The translations under genes and the position numbers were made by a program. Below, in pieces: positions 1-13,423 of a stretch of 64,000 nt of DNA; positions within the stretch are counted from its first letter, which is position 1; each line of letters starts with the position of its first letter. A model generated the notes under the pieces. That model was not told the DNA's origin. It worked only from the letters and a program-made list of their open reading frames with translations, and searched no databases. The DNA comes from Ophioceras dolichostomum (lineage: Eukaryota; Ascomycota; Sordariomycetes; Magnaporthales; Ophioceraceae), in the NCBI GenBank assembly GCA_003049485.1, contig PYST01000027.1, positions 145,418 through 209,417 on the forward strand, written 5' to 3'.

Positions 1-530
1 CTATTCTGGAAAGCCAAAGCCAAACCTCTCAAGACCATTTCCCCGCTTCTATAATCCGCCCATCAAGATCTTAGCGATATCCCAAGGTGTGGTACTTGTA
101 ACACTCGGACGAGGCTGTACCAATGTCTAGGCCAGCTTACACACCAACCCACTGGAGACAACAAACGACACTTGCTCGGACCAACCAACCTCGCAATCTC
201 TCTATTTTTTTTTCTGCCTCAAAGATACAGACCGAGAGCGGCCCAGGACGGGCCTCAATGCAGGGTAGGAACTCATGCCAAAAAGAGAAAACAAAAAGTC
301 TTTCTATATTGGAAGCCAGCGCAGGCGCGCCATACCACGACAGAAACGAAAAAGCATCCAGAGAAAAAGAGTAGAGAAAGCAAAGAGAAAATAAGCAGGC
401 AACAAGGACCAGCTAGTGGTCCTCCGGACACAGACACTTAGGTTAGGTAGGTAGGTATGGATCTAGTAGGCACCCTAGACTTCAACCAACCCCCCAGAAC
501 ACCAGACCACCAGCAGCCCGTTCCCCATCC
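1..530. other. non-coding stretch downstream of the kinase gene
   Basis: No reading frame here has coding character. The stretch is rich in A and CA and holds a short AGGT microsatellite near 442-456. It presumably contains the 3' UTR of the minus-strand kinase gene that ends at 531. Confidence 0.5.
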
Positions 531-3500
531 TCACCGACCACCACCCACACCAGACCTCCCATCCCCACCAGAAGCCGCCGCCTCGGCGCCCAGATCCCTC
601 TCGACCATCTCGATCGACGTCAAGCTAGGAAATCGTTTCGCGAAGTCTCGGAGGTAATCGTCCTTCTCCTGGGGCGACATGTCCAGCCCCGGTTGGCCGG
701 GTAGGCCCGGCGCTATAAGCTGTTGTTGTTGCGATTGCGGCGACCCCCCAGTGACCCCCCGAGGAGGCAGCGGCTTGTTGAGGTTGAGGTTAGCCACCGG
801 CTTGGTCGGCGACGCCGGTCGACCGCCACTCGTGAGGTTCCTGTTCAGGTGCGTGGGCTTCGGCGGCGCCATGGGCCTGCCGCTAGCTGAAGGCGCGAGG
901 GGCCGTATCGTCGCCGTCGTCGCCGCCGCCGCCGCTGCTGAGGAGCCAGCGCCGGAGACGGAACCAGAGATCGGCATTGACATCGAGGACGACAAGGAGG
1001 AAGAGGGCACAACATCCGGCTTGTTCCCGACGGGCGGTGGCGGTGGGCGCTGTTGTTGTTGCAGCTGCTGGACTGCTCCTGCTCCTGCACCTGGTCCGGC
1101 AGGGATGGCAGACATGTTGTCAGGTGGCGAGGCGACGACGGCGGTCATTCCTCCTCCTCCTCCAAGGCCGCTGCCACCCTGCGGCTGATGACGCGGTGGG
1201 GGCATGCTCATGATGCGCGCCGTCGCACCCACGGGCTTTCTCGGGATCTCCGGTCTGTCGAGTACCTCACCACCACCACCACCACCACCACCGCTGGGCG
1301 CACTTAGCGCAGCACCCGAATCCGTGAAGTGGCCATATCCCGACGCCGTACGGGCCACGTTGCTCGACTTGTTGCTCTCGTCCAGCAGGCTCTGGACCTT
1401 GTTCTGGATGGAAACCGCCCGGGACACGCCCCCTATGCTCTTGGGTAAGGGAGTTGCACCGGCACCGGTCCCGCCGCCCGCACCGCTAGTGGTACTGGAC
1501 TCGTTGCCGCCGCCGCGCTGGGCCACTCGTTTCCGGTACTCGGCCCCCGCGGCCGCCACGCGCTTCTCCTCCATGGACAGCCGCCTCCGCTCGATCTCGC
1601 GGCGCATCTCGGGCGTCATGTCGTCCGTCTCCTCGAGGACCTCGCCGTCGTCGGACCTCCCGTCCGTGGCCTCGGACCCGGTGATGGGCGTGAGGTCGCG
1701 GCGCGCCAGGTGCTTGAGCGGAGACGGCGTCCGAGGCGGCGGCGGTGGTCCCCCGCCGCTGCCGGAGCTGTTGTTGCTGCTGCTACTGTTGTTGTTGCTC
1801 TCGAACCGCTTGAAGGCGTCTCCGAACTTGCCGGCCAGGATGTTCTTGGTGCCCGACAGGGACCCGAGGCTGGATCGTTTGCCGTGTCTGTGGCTGTGAG
1901 ACCCGCCGCCCTTACTACCGCTGTCCCGCTTCCTCGAGTCTGAATCCTCTATAGAGCGCAAAAAGTCGACGTTGGACTCTATGTTGGTTTCGCCCGATAG
2001 CAGATCGGGGCCCGGCGAGGGAACCCTCTCCGCGTTCTTCGACGAAGGGAGCCCGGGGGACAGTCGTGCGTTCGGATTCGGTGATGGCCGTTCCTTCTCA
2101 CGTAGGTAATCTAAGTTGGACTCGAGATGCGTGCTGACTGGTCGGGGTTGGAGGCTGTTTCCATGCACGGGCCTGCTCGTCGAATCCAGGAGGTCCACAC
2201 TCGGCCGGCCCCCTTCCAGGGATGGTCTCGATGAAGACGCGTGACGTATGTGGCTTGGTCGAGACGAGGAGGAGAAGGACGGTACTCGCTGAATGCTCGA
2301 CCCTTGTGTCTCCTGCATAGATCTGCCACCGGCAGTGCTTGCTTCGTGCACCCTGGGGACACTAGCGGAGCGATGCTGGTCTGCCACGGGCGGGAACCGG
2401 TAGATCTGATGCTTTTCTGGTGGGGGCGTGGTTGTCATGGTTCCTGTCGAAACCATGACGGGTTTGCTGGAGGGTTTAGGCGATGGTTGGTAGATTTGCA
2501 GTTCTGGAGAGGCTAGTGCCTGTAGCTCGGGGGTTGCAGCAATGATGGCAGACGCTCGGCTCACCCCTGTGGTCGCTCTTGGAGGGGCTGAAGCTGAGTT
2601 GAGAGGCGGGGACACGATGGCCTGTGTCTTCGCTTTGGTGGAGTCCGATTCTGGGAACTGCTGTGGCGGCTTCGAGGGTGACGCGAAGACCTCGTCAGCC
2701 AGTCTCTCCGCAACTTTTTGGCCCAGGTCTTTCGACCTCGCAGCTTCGGGAGCCGGCTCATCAAAATCGAATTTAGTGCCGTGGTCGTGGAGCAGAGAGA
2801 ATTGGTCGAGCGTGGGAAACCTGGACGACAGTTCGTCGGAGTCGAGCCCCAGAGCGTTGAACCTGGAGTCGAGGGCAGCGAAGGGATCGCCATTGGTGAC
2901 CCTCATCGGAGACGGGCTTGGTCTCGAGTGCTGCGAAGGTGGTGGCTGAGGCTTCGCCGGAGACGCAGCCGCTGCTGTCGACTGCGGACGGCCTCGCCTC
3001 ATGGGCACCACATCGGGTATCGCCTGTTGCTGCTTCATGCTTGATGGAGCAAAGGAGGCCCCGACCACAGGAGCAGGTGTGGACTTTTCGGAAGCGGCGG
3101 CGGCTTGCGCGCTCCCGCTCCCGCCCCGCGGTTCCGCACGCGGTCTCCCAGAGTATATCTAGAGCCGTGCATCGTGTTAGCAAAGGGGCCTATCCAAACA
3201 TCGAGAGATTCGGGTCGTCGAGTGCCGATTGCCCGGGATGGAGGGTATGAACTGCGGACATACATCTTTTATAGGGGGTTCTCGGCCTTGCATCGCACAG
3301 CCTTCTCGTAGGACTTCGTATATGTTTGGTCGAGACTGTAAATTTTCCTTCAACATCGACGCTGTGTGGGGAGGCAGTACATGTTCGTCAGCCAACTGCA
3401 AATTCGACGTCACAAATATGCCGGAGTGAGGGGGGAAGCAACACACCGATCAGCCTCTTTAGCCTGTCGGAGAACACGGGGTAGCTGGGGTACTTGAAGC

Positions 3501-4437
3501 TGGCGTTAAGAATGGCAAGCTGGCCTTGATCCTCGAAAGGCGTGGTGTAGTAGCAGAGCTTGTATAGCAGGACGCCGAGGGCCCAGATGTCGGACTTCTC
3601 GTCGATGGGCTGTTTCCGGTACACATCGATCATCTCCGGGCTCCGGTACTGCAGCGTGGTGTGCTTCTGCACGTCCTCGTCCATCAGGCGGCACTCGACA
3701 ACGGTGGTAGGCGCGGGTCTTGGGGGCGCGGCGGAGCCGAAATCGCACAGCTTGAACTTGCGGGTTGAGCCGTACGTGGTGATCAGCACGTTCTCGACCT
3801 TGAGGTCGCGGTGGAGTAGCGGCGGCTTGAGGTAGTGCATGCAGGCGACGCCCTCGGCCACATCGGTGAAGATGTTGAGGATCTCGGGCTCGGTCAGACG
3901 GTGCTGCAGGCGGGTGTTCATGAAGTCGATCAGCCCGCCGCCGTCGCAGTACTCCATCAGCAGGAACACCTCGTAGCCGCCGCCGCGCAGCTCCGACGCG
4001 TGCGAGTCTATGTACGTCACGATGGCCCGGTGGCCCTTGAGGCGCTTCATCGTCTCGACCTCGGTGCGCATTCCCCGCAGCGCCTCCTTGTCGGGAACCG
4101 CCACGCGCTTCAGCACGGCCAGGTCGGTGCCGCTGACCGGCTGCGGCAGCTTGACCAGGTATACGTGTGCAAACCCGCCCTCTGAGAGATACTTCTGGAT
4201 CACCACCCGGTGGCTGCCCACCTGGATCTTGGTTCCCGACGTGAAGGTGCCGGCGGGGGCTGCCGAAGCTGTTGCTGCCGGCATGGCAACTGGCACCCCA
4301 GCCGCGGGAGCCATACCCGCGTGAGAGGAAGCGCCCCCAGGCCGAGATTGTCCTCCACCGTAGCTCTGCCCGTGGCCGTGGCTGTGACCGTGTCTCGGCG
4401 CCGTTGACGGCATGGCTTGCCCGCCGAACGAGGCCAT
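531..4437 (-). CDS. ark1: Ark1/Prk1 (NAK)-family serine/threonine kinase
   Basis: Three exons: 4437-3447, 3361-3264 and 3158-531 (1,238 residues). The introns are 3446-3362 and 3263-3159; splicing restores the kinase C-lobe (LIASMLKENLQSRPNIYEVL) and the PIKDIYSG segment typical of this family. The kinase domain spans about residues 75-350, with Lys110 in AVLK, HRD at 209-211 and DFG at 232-234. The remaining ~850 residues are low-complexity and rich in Pro, Ser and Gln, with a CAC-repeat-encoded Gly run near 1266-1293. In yeast, Ark1, Prk1 and Akl1 phosphorylate endocytic adaptors such as Pan1 and Sla1 at cortical actin patches; the same role is inferred here from family membership. The N-terminal ~65 residues (His/Gly/Ala-rich) are probably disordered. 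Family assignment is firm; the exact orthologue among Ark1, Prk1 and Akl1 is not. Confidence 0.93.
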
Positions 4438-5797
4438 TCCGAAGTGGGGACTCGGAGGCGGTAAGTTCGACGGGGACGCAGGCGAATTACCGAGCTGGCG
4501 GAATCGTCAGGGGGGCAAAGGCCGGATTATGAGACGGATGGGATGAGGCGGTAGTCGATAGGTAGGCGAGGCGAAAGAGGGGCGGTATTGGTATTGGTGG
4601 GGGGTGTCACGTAGTTGGGACGTAGTCGTACACCGCTCGCGGTAGTGGTATCGGTATCGGTAGCGGAATGCGGTCGTAGTTGGTTGTCTCGATCGAAGCA
4701 GCCAGAGAGAGGAAGGAGAATGAATATTTGCAGGGGGGGTTGTTCCAAGGGCACGGCACTACGGGTATTCCGTATCAGCGGTTACATTGCTTATTCGGTG
4801 CCTCGACAAAGCTGGAGGACTGGTAGTACGGAATAAAACAGAAGAAGAGCAGAAAAATCCGAAGCTACCGGCAGAAAATTCCTGCCGTGAAAAAGGGAGC
4901 CCGGAAACTACAGCAGCCAGTTGTGACCAACTAGCAGCATTTCAGGGACCATGTCGAATCTGCCTGGTTTCATGCATGCGTGGTGGTGGACGTCAGTCGG
5001 GATTTCGGCCAAGCCAGTGCCGTTGCGGCGCCTGCCTGCCATAATTGCCAGCTGGCACCGATGATCCGACACCTGTCGCATTGACCCGACCATCCCTTTC
5101 CCGTCTCAGGCTCCAAATCGAACAGGCAACAACACCCAGCATACTTCTCGTCTTTCATTGTATTCCGCAAGGCTGTAAGGAATGGAATGGAATGTATATA
5201 TTTTGTCAAAGGGCTTATCATGCTTATTTCTATGGAACACCTGGGGCCGTTTGCCTGTAAATGAGCGATTGTTTTTGGTAAGGTCTGGCCTCGAGGAGTC
5301 CGCCCCGCGTTTTATTAGTTCTGCTTCCCGTCTCACTCTTGGCTCCTCCGAACACCAACACCCTGCTCAGGACAACGATAGCAGGCTTGAGGGAAGAGAA
5401 GGACTACAAATATTTTCATCTAGGCCATCAAATCTAGCATCCGCCGTGGTCACTCCGTGGACCGCACACAGCACAGCATCTTCAACATCTCCCTATTTGA
5501 GCTGCGCAGTTCAAACTGAAGGGCGCAGACCCGGCAACACAACAAGTGCCCTCCATCGGCTTCACGAGATATATCAACAATTTTCTAGACAAGCGTAACT
5601 AATGTATCTACCGTATGAATGCTTACGAGGTGGGATCTTGGGAATGAGAAAGATACCTGCTCATCAGACTCCAGGCCATCATCTAGCCACCTGTCTGTTT
5701 GCTCTCGTCTAGGTTCCTTCAGCCGCACTGTCAGAAAAGGGGTGCCTAGCAGGGAATCGGAGAACGACATCGCTCAAAATGCGAATATGCCATCCTA
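4438..5797. other. intergenic region, probable kinase promoter and 5' UTR
   Basis: I see no convincing gene. Imperfect hexamer-type repeats (GGTATT, GGTATC) occur at about 4587-4665, just upstream of the kinase start. The rest is unremarkable and should hold the kinase promoter and the 3' region of the minus-strand gene at 5798-6491. Confidence 0.4.
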
Positions 5798-6491
5798 TCA
5801 CCTGCTCATTTCTTTGTTCTCTTCGCTCCTCTGGCATCCATCCCGGAATATTTGTAGCCAGTCTTTCCTGCTATAAACCGTGGAGTGCTGCTCCAGGAAC
5901 TTGGTGATGATGTCGTCTAGTTCTGCGAAGCACCGAGCCGACTCGTGTTAGAGAAAGACCTTTTCCCGCCTTTTTTGTGATCTTCCCTCCCACTCTTTGT
6001 CTTGGCTTGGGGCACTTACCGTTAATTGACATCTCCCTCGTCGGCTGCACCGAGTAGTGGTGACCGTCGTCGTTCACCAAGGTGAGATCCTCGGGCAGTT
6101 CCGTACCTTCAGGCACAGCGTAGACTTTCACCCTCCTGCTCTTCTAGTCCTGGACAAAGTCGGCTTGCTTGTCGCAGATCGGCCACATCGACATGCCGTT
6201 GGGACCCGTGTGCAGAAGCTTGGTAGTCCGTTGGTGCCCATATAACCGAGGTAGGTATCCTAGACCCATCCTATGTGGTAGGTTTTGCTGCTGGCTGGGG
6301 TTTCTAACGTATTCCTTACTGATGTCTGTCGAATTCTCGTGCACCGGCTTCGGTCGCACCTTGCCAGCAATAGACACGATATCATAGCTACCTCTGGGCT
6401 GCGCCGTCGACTCGAAGGCTCGGAGTCGGACCTTGGGCTCTTCGCCAACGCGGAATAGCATCATCGGCATGCACTTGAACCACCGCATCAT
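5798..6491 (-). pseudogene. Tse2-like ADP-ribosyltransferase-domain gene, apparently broken
   Basis: A minus-strand gene can be followed from an ATG at 6491 through two coding blocks (6491-6144 and 6131-5871) and probably on to a stop at 5798-5800. The blocks resemble the small Tse2-type ADP-ribosyltransferase toxin domain found in many ascomycete genomes, often as short single-domain proteins. This is recognised by overall pattern only, with no search run. An in-frame TAG lies at 6144-6146, between two stretches that otherwise continue in the same frame, and I see no plausible intron that would remove it. GT-AG boundaries suggest one intron in the first block and another near 6020-5930. The TAG makes a disabled copy or a sequencing error likely. 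In bacteria Tse2 is a type VI effector; the role of the fungal proteins is not established. Confidence 0.5.
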
Positions 6492-7494
6492 GATTGATAA
6501 TATTGCTAGGTAGGAGGGAGCTGCTGGGCTACATGCAAAATATCGGCGCTGTTTGACAATAGCTCATATTTGTATATAGCGCTGCTGTCATATAACAAAG
6601 CACGAGTTGCGTAGCGTAGATGCTCATGAGAGTTACCGCTTCCCTCCAACATAGCGAGTTACTCAGGCATTTATGACCTCGTGGGTTTCTTTGAGGGTTA
6701 CTGTTTTCCTTCTCATAGACAATGAGATAGCATGAGTAACGATCAGGTCGGCCATTGAAGGATGACTCGGAAAGCCGAGGAGCCGGTCAGCCGAGGCAGC
6801 CGGACACGCGGCTAACTAGGTGATTCAGTTGAAGACCATTCTTATTCACAATAAAGGCGTTTGTTGGTCTCCTCTAAAGTGTACATATGACTGCAGACGG
6901 TCGGCACGAGGGAGTCAACAGAGAGTGCAGCGGGTGGCAAAGCGCCGAACCCAACGAAGCTAGGCACAATGCTCGTGGACAAACGAATAGCTGAGGCAGA
7001 TCCCAAGCTTTACTAATCCAACGTAATTCCGTCCACCCAACTGGCGAGTGTACCTAGCCGATTGTATCCCTGAATGGACGCAAGTGGCCGGTGGACAGGC
7101 GGCCCTCCAAAAGGGGGCGGTGGGGGTCTCTTGCTTCTGTCCATATCCATCTCAAATGATCCTGCGGCCGTCCACGGACGCAAATACTGGCGTTAAATTG
7201 AATTTCTTCATGAAGCTGTGGTATATAACGATAGGTAGGGTATGGTAGTTCTGGATATTGATTTCGTCACGTGCTCAAGGAGGTAGGTATAAGTCGGACG
7301 CCCCTCCCCCAAGCCTGATCTCATCCACTATACACTCATGGAAAGTCTATATACGGACAAAGAGCCGGGACAGGCATGCATGCACACACATCGCAACATT
7401 ACCCTCCCCCTCTCGACACAAAACAGAAATCGGGAGCAGGGTACAAGAACAGAACGACAAACAGCACGGCGCGTAGCCAGGCGGGGACCGGAGC
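6492..7494. other. gene-free stretch of about 1 kb
   Basis: No coding signal was seen. Composition is mixed and there is no recognisable repeat. It separates the broken Tse2-like gene from the 3' end of the permease gene; the permease 3' UTR presumably lies at the right edge. Confidence 0.4.
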
Positions 7495-9481
7495 TTAGAA
7501 CAAGCCCCTGACGATGCGCTTCGGCAGGTTCCCCCACGTCCTCTCGATATGGGGCTCGTCCGACGGCTCCAGCATGCGCGCGCCGGACTTGAGGTCGATC
7601 TCGGCGAGCGGGATGTACATACGCCACTCCCTCGACCACAGCTTCCAGAAGACGTAGAGGGCGATGGCGATTGGCGCGGCGAGCCACGTCGAGAAGAAGA
7701 CCTCGGCATCCGGGACGTCGTTCGGGGTCGGCTACAGTTGTGTTGGCGATGTACGGGTTAGCCAGTATGTTCGTGTGCGGGGGAGGGCGTGTTGTATGTA
7801 GGACGGCGAATAGTGGTAGGGGGAGAGAGAGACAGTGGTGGAGTAGGGGGATGGGGAATGAGAGTTGCTCACGTAGAGAGAGTTGTAGAAGGTGGCGATG
7901 AGGCAGAGGATGTTAAGGAGCAAGCCAATCCAGCTCCCCCAGACTCCTCCGGACGACACATATGGCAACTGGTCGAGGGTGTGGCCCTGGAGCTTCCAGG
8001 CCATGCGGAAGCGGATATGGGCGCCGCAGATTGTGCCCCAGACGAAGAAGTACGACAAGGCAGAAAGAGCCAAGAGCCAGTTAAAGACGATCTTGGAGTC
8101 GGCGCTCTCCGCGACATAGGCGAGCAGGCCAAAGGCGAGCTGGATGGCAACGCACACCAAGGGGCGGCCCTTCTTATCGACGTACGCCAGCCACTTGGGC
8201 GCCATGCCTCGCTCGGCGAGGGCCTGCATGGTGCGGGTGGAGCCGAACGTGCACGAGTTGGCGACCGAGATGACGGCCAGGGTGATGACGGCGTTGAAGA
8301 TGTGCGGCAGGACCTTGATGCCGGCCTCCTCGATGGCAATGACGAACGGCGAGGACTTGGTGTCGGCACCACTGGAACCTAGCAGGCGTGGGTTGTCGTA
8401 CGGCACGATCAGGCCGACGATGAAGAGGTTGACGACGTAGAAGAACGCAATGCGCCAGAACACCTGCTTCGTAGCCAGCGGGATCGACTTGCGCGGGTTA
8501 TTGGACTCGGCCGCGGCCAGGCCGACCAGCTCGGTACCGCCGAAGGCGAAGGCGGCGATGACGAAGACGCCCGCAAAGCCGTTGAAGCCATTGTTGAAGG
8601 CTCCGGGATTACGCCAGTAGGTCGAGCCGATGTAGCCCTTGTCGCCCACGCCGCCGCAGTTGATGATGATGCCGAGGATGATGAAGCCGGTGCAAGCAAT
8701 GATTTTGATCATGCTGAGGATGAACTCCACTTCGCCGTAGCCTCGCACCCCGAAGATCTGGATCAAGATGAGAATGACGAGGAAGGGAGTAATCCAGACC
8801 GCGGGTCTGATGTCTTCACGCCAGTACGTGATGGTGATGGCCGCGGCAATCAGCTCGAACGGGAGCACTACAAGCCAAGAGATCGCGTAGTCCCAACCCA
8901 TGGCGAAACCCCTGAGGAGATACCAGTCATGTGATGTCAGCTGCCTGCCTCTGGAGGAAACGAACGTCTTGGAACGTCTTGGGGTTAGACCGGCAGCCGG
9001 TACTCACCAAGAGGGATCAACAAAACGGACGACGTAGGTGTAGAACGCGCCGTTCACCGGGTACAGGACGGCCATCTCAGCCAGAGCCTGACAGGTAAAT
9101 AGAAGCATCACGCCGATGATCAGGTAGCAAATGAGCAGTGACGCAGGGCCACCAGTGTTTAGGGCACGGCCCGAGCCGACGAAGAGACCAGCACCAATAG
9201 CTCCGCCTGTTTCGCGCATACGCAACGGACGCGTCCATGGTCAGCAAGACGGCGGTAGACGGATACATACAGAAACCGCACGCATCCAAGCAAGCAAGCT
9301 AGCATGCAAGCAGCAGGAGGCTCGAATACATACCAATGGCAATCATCTGCATGTGACGATTTTGCAGGTCGCGAACGAGCGGCTTCGACTTGTTGACGAT
9401 GCCGACCTCCTCGTCGCGGCCGTCCGGAGACCCGACATCGTGATCGACCACCTGCTTCACGTTCTTATCGGAAGCCTCCAT
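7495..9481 (-). CDS. amino acid permease (APC superfamily, yeast AAP type)
   Basis: Four exons: 9481-9334, 9206-9008, 8911-7873 and 7731-7495 (540 residues, the usual length for fungal amino acid permeases). The start at 9481 is the first ATG, in a good context (CACCATGG); a longer reading would need a non-ATG codon. The first membrane segment carries the family signature GAIGAGLFVGSG, interrupted by the first intron right after MIAIG. About 12 hydrophobic segments follow, including an AFGGTELVGLAAAE helix and the region SCTFGSTRTMQALAERGMAP, both well conserved in fungal permeases. The C-terminus is short and hydrophilic. It should import amino acids across the plasma membrane with protons; substrate specificity cannot be read from sequence. 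Confidence 0.95.
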
Positions 9482-12400
9482 GGTGACCAAAAGGCTGTTC
9501 TTATTCTAGCAAAGCCTCCTTCTAGGGCAAGCTCAAGTAAGTGCTGTCGGCTCCAAGATAAGGAGAGTGAAGATGACCAGAAGAAAGCCTCGGAGAGGGA
9601 AGGCTTGAGTTGGGGTTGGAGTTGGGGTTTGCCTATATATATGTCTAGGCAGACTGGGACGGGTGGGAAGGGAACGGGAGGGGAGGGGAAGAGGGACAGC
9701 AAAGAAGACGAGGGTCCTTTCTTGGGTCCGACCGAGGTGGGAGAAAGACAGCTCTAAATATGGCCGAACGAGCATGTATGCAGGCAGGCTGCACCAGATC
9801 CAGAGCGGGTAGGTAAGTACCTTGGTAGGTAGCTGGGTAGAGAGTCAAGTAGGACGAGGGGCGTAGAGGGGGGTAGCAGGAGGCAGGCGGTGGTGCCACC
9901 GAGCAGCATGCAACTCTTCTCACCCAGGTTGAGACGAAGAGACAAGGGTGGGTGGGTGGCGGCCGCGCGCTGGTGCATCCCCTTCCTTGTCTGGCCTGTG
10001 CCGTGGTCCATGGTGTCACGTACCAGGAGGGGAATCTCGAAGCATGCTTTGTATGTACCAAGTATTCGGCCACCTGCAGGGGGGGAAGGTACTTTCGCTT
10101 TAAAAAGATTGGAGGCAATGAGCTTCAAAGAGCTCTTTGGGGGTGCTATCTGGACCCAGCCAGTTGGCCAATCACCGTCGTGCCCCATCACACCCGGACG
10201 AGGCACTTACAAGCCCTGAACGAGGGAAGATCACGACACCGACGCTCGACTTGGGCATGAAGATGTGGGGTTAGGAGAGGTGGTTCATGAGAGAAAAGAA
10301 AAATATCAATTCCACTTGATGAGCCAGCGACTGCTAGCCTGATCTAGCCGACAGTTTCGTCGGTATCCACCTCCGAAGAAGCCCAACAAACGGTCAGGCA
10401 ACACAGCACGACAGTGAGTGTGTAAACAACAAAAAAGAGAGAGACTTGGAAGAGCCGAGGGGTGCGGCTGAGGTGCAGAGGGGGCACAGATGTTGGCAGG
10501 TGATGAAGACCAACATGGACGTGCGTGCTTCCAATGGCCGCTTTCTGATACCGGCGGCATGTCGGTATGCAAGTTCTGGGGACGCACAGCTAACGACCCC
10601 GACTCGACCCAGGAAACAGTCATGATTGTAATAAAGCACAACAGGAAGGCTTGCACTGACTAGCACAGCACCAGTGGGCGTGTAACCCATCGAAGTGACA
10701 GTAGAACGCCTGAGCTCCTCCTCCTGTACATGCAGGGAAGCAGGGCCCCTGAGGTATGTATGACTTGACAAGGCACAAAAGGAAATTTCTTTGATGGGCT
10801 GCATTTTTCCTGGCCGTCGTCTCACTGGAGAGTCCAGGCAGGGCCAGGCGGTACTGTTTAGCCAGTTTATGAAGAATCAAGCACCACCCGCAGCACCTCA
10901 TCAGGCCGAGCAGTTACTATCCAGCAATAAGGAAGACCGAGCGGACCCGAGCGGGCCATGTTTCCAGCCCGAGTGGTACATACATTATCAGGCCTCCAAG
11001 GAGACGAGAGAGATGGAGACGAGAGAGAGGAGAACATAGAGGGAAAGAGAATCAATGCCAACGGTTGGTATACGGATGGATTGGGGGCGTGAGGAATCAA
11101 CAGGAAAAGCGAGGAAGAAAGCTTGGTTGAGGGAAGGTCCAGAACGTTTCGAGTTTCGAGGGTAAGGGTGACATCTGCGCACCCTAGCCGAACCGCATTG
11201 CTTCGTACACCTGTGCTTGTGCTGCTGCAAAGACACCAGCGACGCGTACTTTTGAAAGGAAGGTCGTACCATGTCCGTCCGACGAAGTACCTCGCGCCGA
11301 TATCAATTCTTTCTTGGGGTAGGTCCCTAGCCTGGAGCCTGTCTGTCCCACACGCCTCGCCTGCCTCCCTGCTTACCTACCTAGGTGCCCCCGCTGGTGC
11401 TTCCGCTCCGGTACAGCTCAGAAAAATGCACAGAGAAACTTCTCCCATCAGCATCGGAGCTCTCCAGCAGGTAAGCTTTTAGTTTCCGAGGTGGACAAGA
11501 GCGGGATCAAGAGCGGCAAGAAGCATCATAATCATTCTTCCCCATTCGTCATCGATGCCAAGCATTGGCGGTGATGCCGCTGACAACGGCTCCTTCGGTT
11601 GGCGTTTTGTTCGAGAGGATGATGGGATGGATGGCTGGAGGTGGAAGTGGAGGTCAGAAAATGGAGGGGTGGTCTCTCGAACAAAAAAGAACAAGGGAAA
11701 GAAGAAAGAGCGGCAACATGGATCATGGCGCCCACAGTGCCCACCCCGCACGACGCCCCCGAAAAGATAAGCTGTATCCAATCAGGAAGGTCGTTTATCA
11801 TCCCCAGATTCGAACGCCCCCTCAGAAGAGCGCAGAACTGCGACCTCATCTCGCACAAAGCAAAGCGACTCGGTTGATGGCTTCGAGCGCTCATGTGAAC
11901 CCCTTCCACTGATCGGCCAGTTAAGCTCCCTTTTTTTGGTTTTTCTTTTGATGATTCCGAGTCCACCCACCCGAACTGTCAAGCAAGAAACTCAGACCCT
12001 GAATCGCGTCCGACGTGACGCTAGCTAATGGTGGTGGTGGCGGTGGTGGTGCTATCATCACACAAGGTCTCTCGCATGGCTCGGGAAGCACCCTCTCGCC
12101 ATGCAATGCCCACCGCCCGTTGGACATCTCCCGACGCAACACAATTGCTTTGATTGCTTGCCCACCCTCGACCCGACCGACTGACTAGCCTGACAAGATA
12201 CTCCGGGATATCTGAGATAAGGAAGAGCTGGCAAGTGGTGCAATATCTATCTGCACCATCAATCCCAACCGCATCCGTAAGACAATGTACTAGGCAGAAT
12301 TTCGCTCGGGGGTGCCGCGAACCAACCGGGCACCCACCAACTTGGGAAAAGTAGGACGACGGAGATAGAGCGAGAGACAGCATCAGAGTCAACGCGGCGA

Positions 12401-13373
12401 GCTCTGTCATTCCCTGTGCCAGCAAGCAGCATGCTGAATATTGACTTAGCTTCCCGAGCTCCCCTTCGCATGGAAGGGGTTAGCCTGGTCGAGAGAGTGT
12501 GCGTTTGTGATATGCAAAGGGTCGGGCTTCCCTTTTCTTTTCACAATCTCATCATCCGAGCGGGTTGCATCGGACCAAAGATGCCCTGCTTCATTGGCCC
12601 ATCGTATTTCTTCCTACAGTACTTGCCGGCCAAATCCACAAGGACGGCGACTTGTTGAAGGACCTTGTTGATGCGAGCGACGAGGGATGGGATGGATCCA
12701 TTCATCCTGCACTGCAGCACTGGACTTTTTTTGCGATGCTCCATTGCGCTGACACCTCCCTCCCTCCATCACGACCTACTGCTGTCGGCCGTCTGTCCAT
12801 GGATGGGCGACTCAAGGATCGGAATCTCAGTGGGCGAGCCCGCCGGACGGCACGAATTCTCTCCAATCCCCCCCTCCCCTCATCATAACCTCGGGCGCGG
12901 TGGCTGGGTGGGTTTGCGGACGCAAGGTCCTGCAGGCAGGTGTATACAAGTTGGTACTGGTCCGGACTCTCTCTCTCTCCGTCTCTCTCTGTTTCTCTGA
13001 ATACTCCTTCCCGCCCATCGATCCAACCCAGGATCCTCCCTCTCAAAGCACACTGAGGCTCCCGTGTCTGGTCGGGCGTAGGATTAATGAAGTGGCAACC
13101 CTTTTTCTCTCTCCCTGACGCGGCATAGGTATCCAATCAATATGGCAAACAAAAACGGCGGGGCCTTTCGCGCAAATTCCTCCGTTTCCCGCGTGCATAC
13201 TCCGGACCGCCTTGTATTTCCCGTCCGGATATGAGAAGTGGTTCTGGCTGTTCTAGAAGCTTTTCCCTCTGTCTTCTGTGCAGATGATAGGACGGATTCT
13301 GCTGCCGGTCTGGTGCCATTGCTGCTTGTTCCTCCTCACCCCAGCACCACGGGCTCAGCCTGTGACAAATACC

Positions 13374-13423
13374 TACCTACCCGAGGTGGAATGGGTACCT
13401 AGGTAGGTAGGTAGGTACCTGTG
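13374..13423. repeat. ACCT/AGGT microsatellite, palindromic
   Basis: Runs of ACCT followed by runs of AGGT meet around GGTACCTAGGTAGG, so the array can fold back on itself. The same motif recurs at 15655-15671 and 40876-40949, and is a common microsatellite in sordariomycete genomes. Confidence 0.8.

Noticed and set aside
679..1899. plus-strand frames of 169 and 231 residues
   Set aside because: They lie opposite the low-complexity tail of the kinase gene and reflect its repeats.
9645..10206. overlapping minus-strand frames of 150-157 residues upstream of the permease
   Set aside because: Pro/Ser/Leu-rich translations with no domain, codon bias or splice support.
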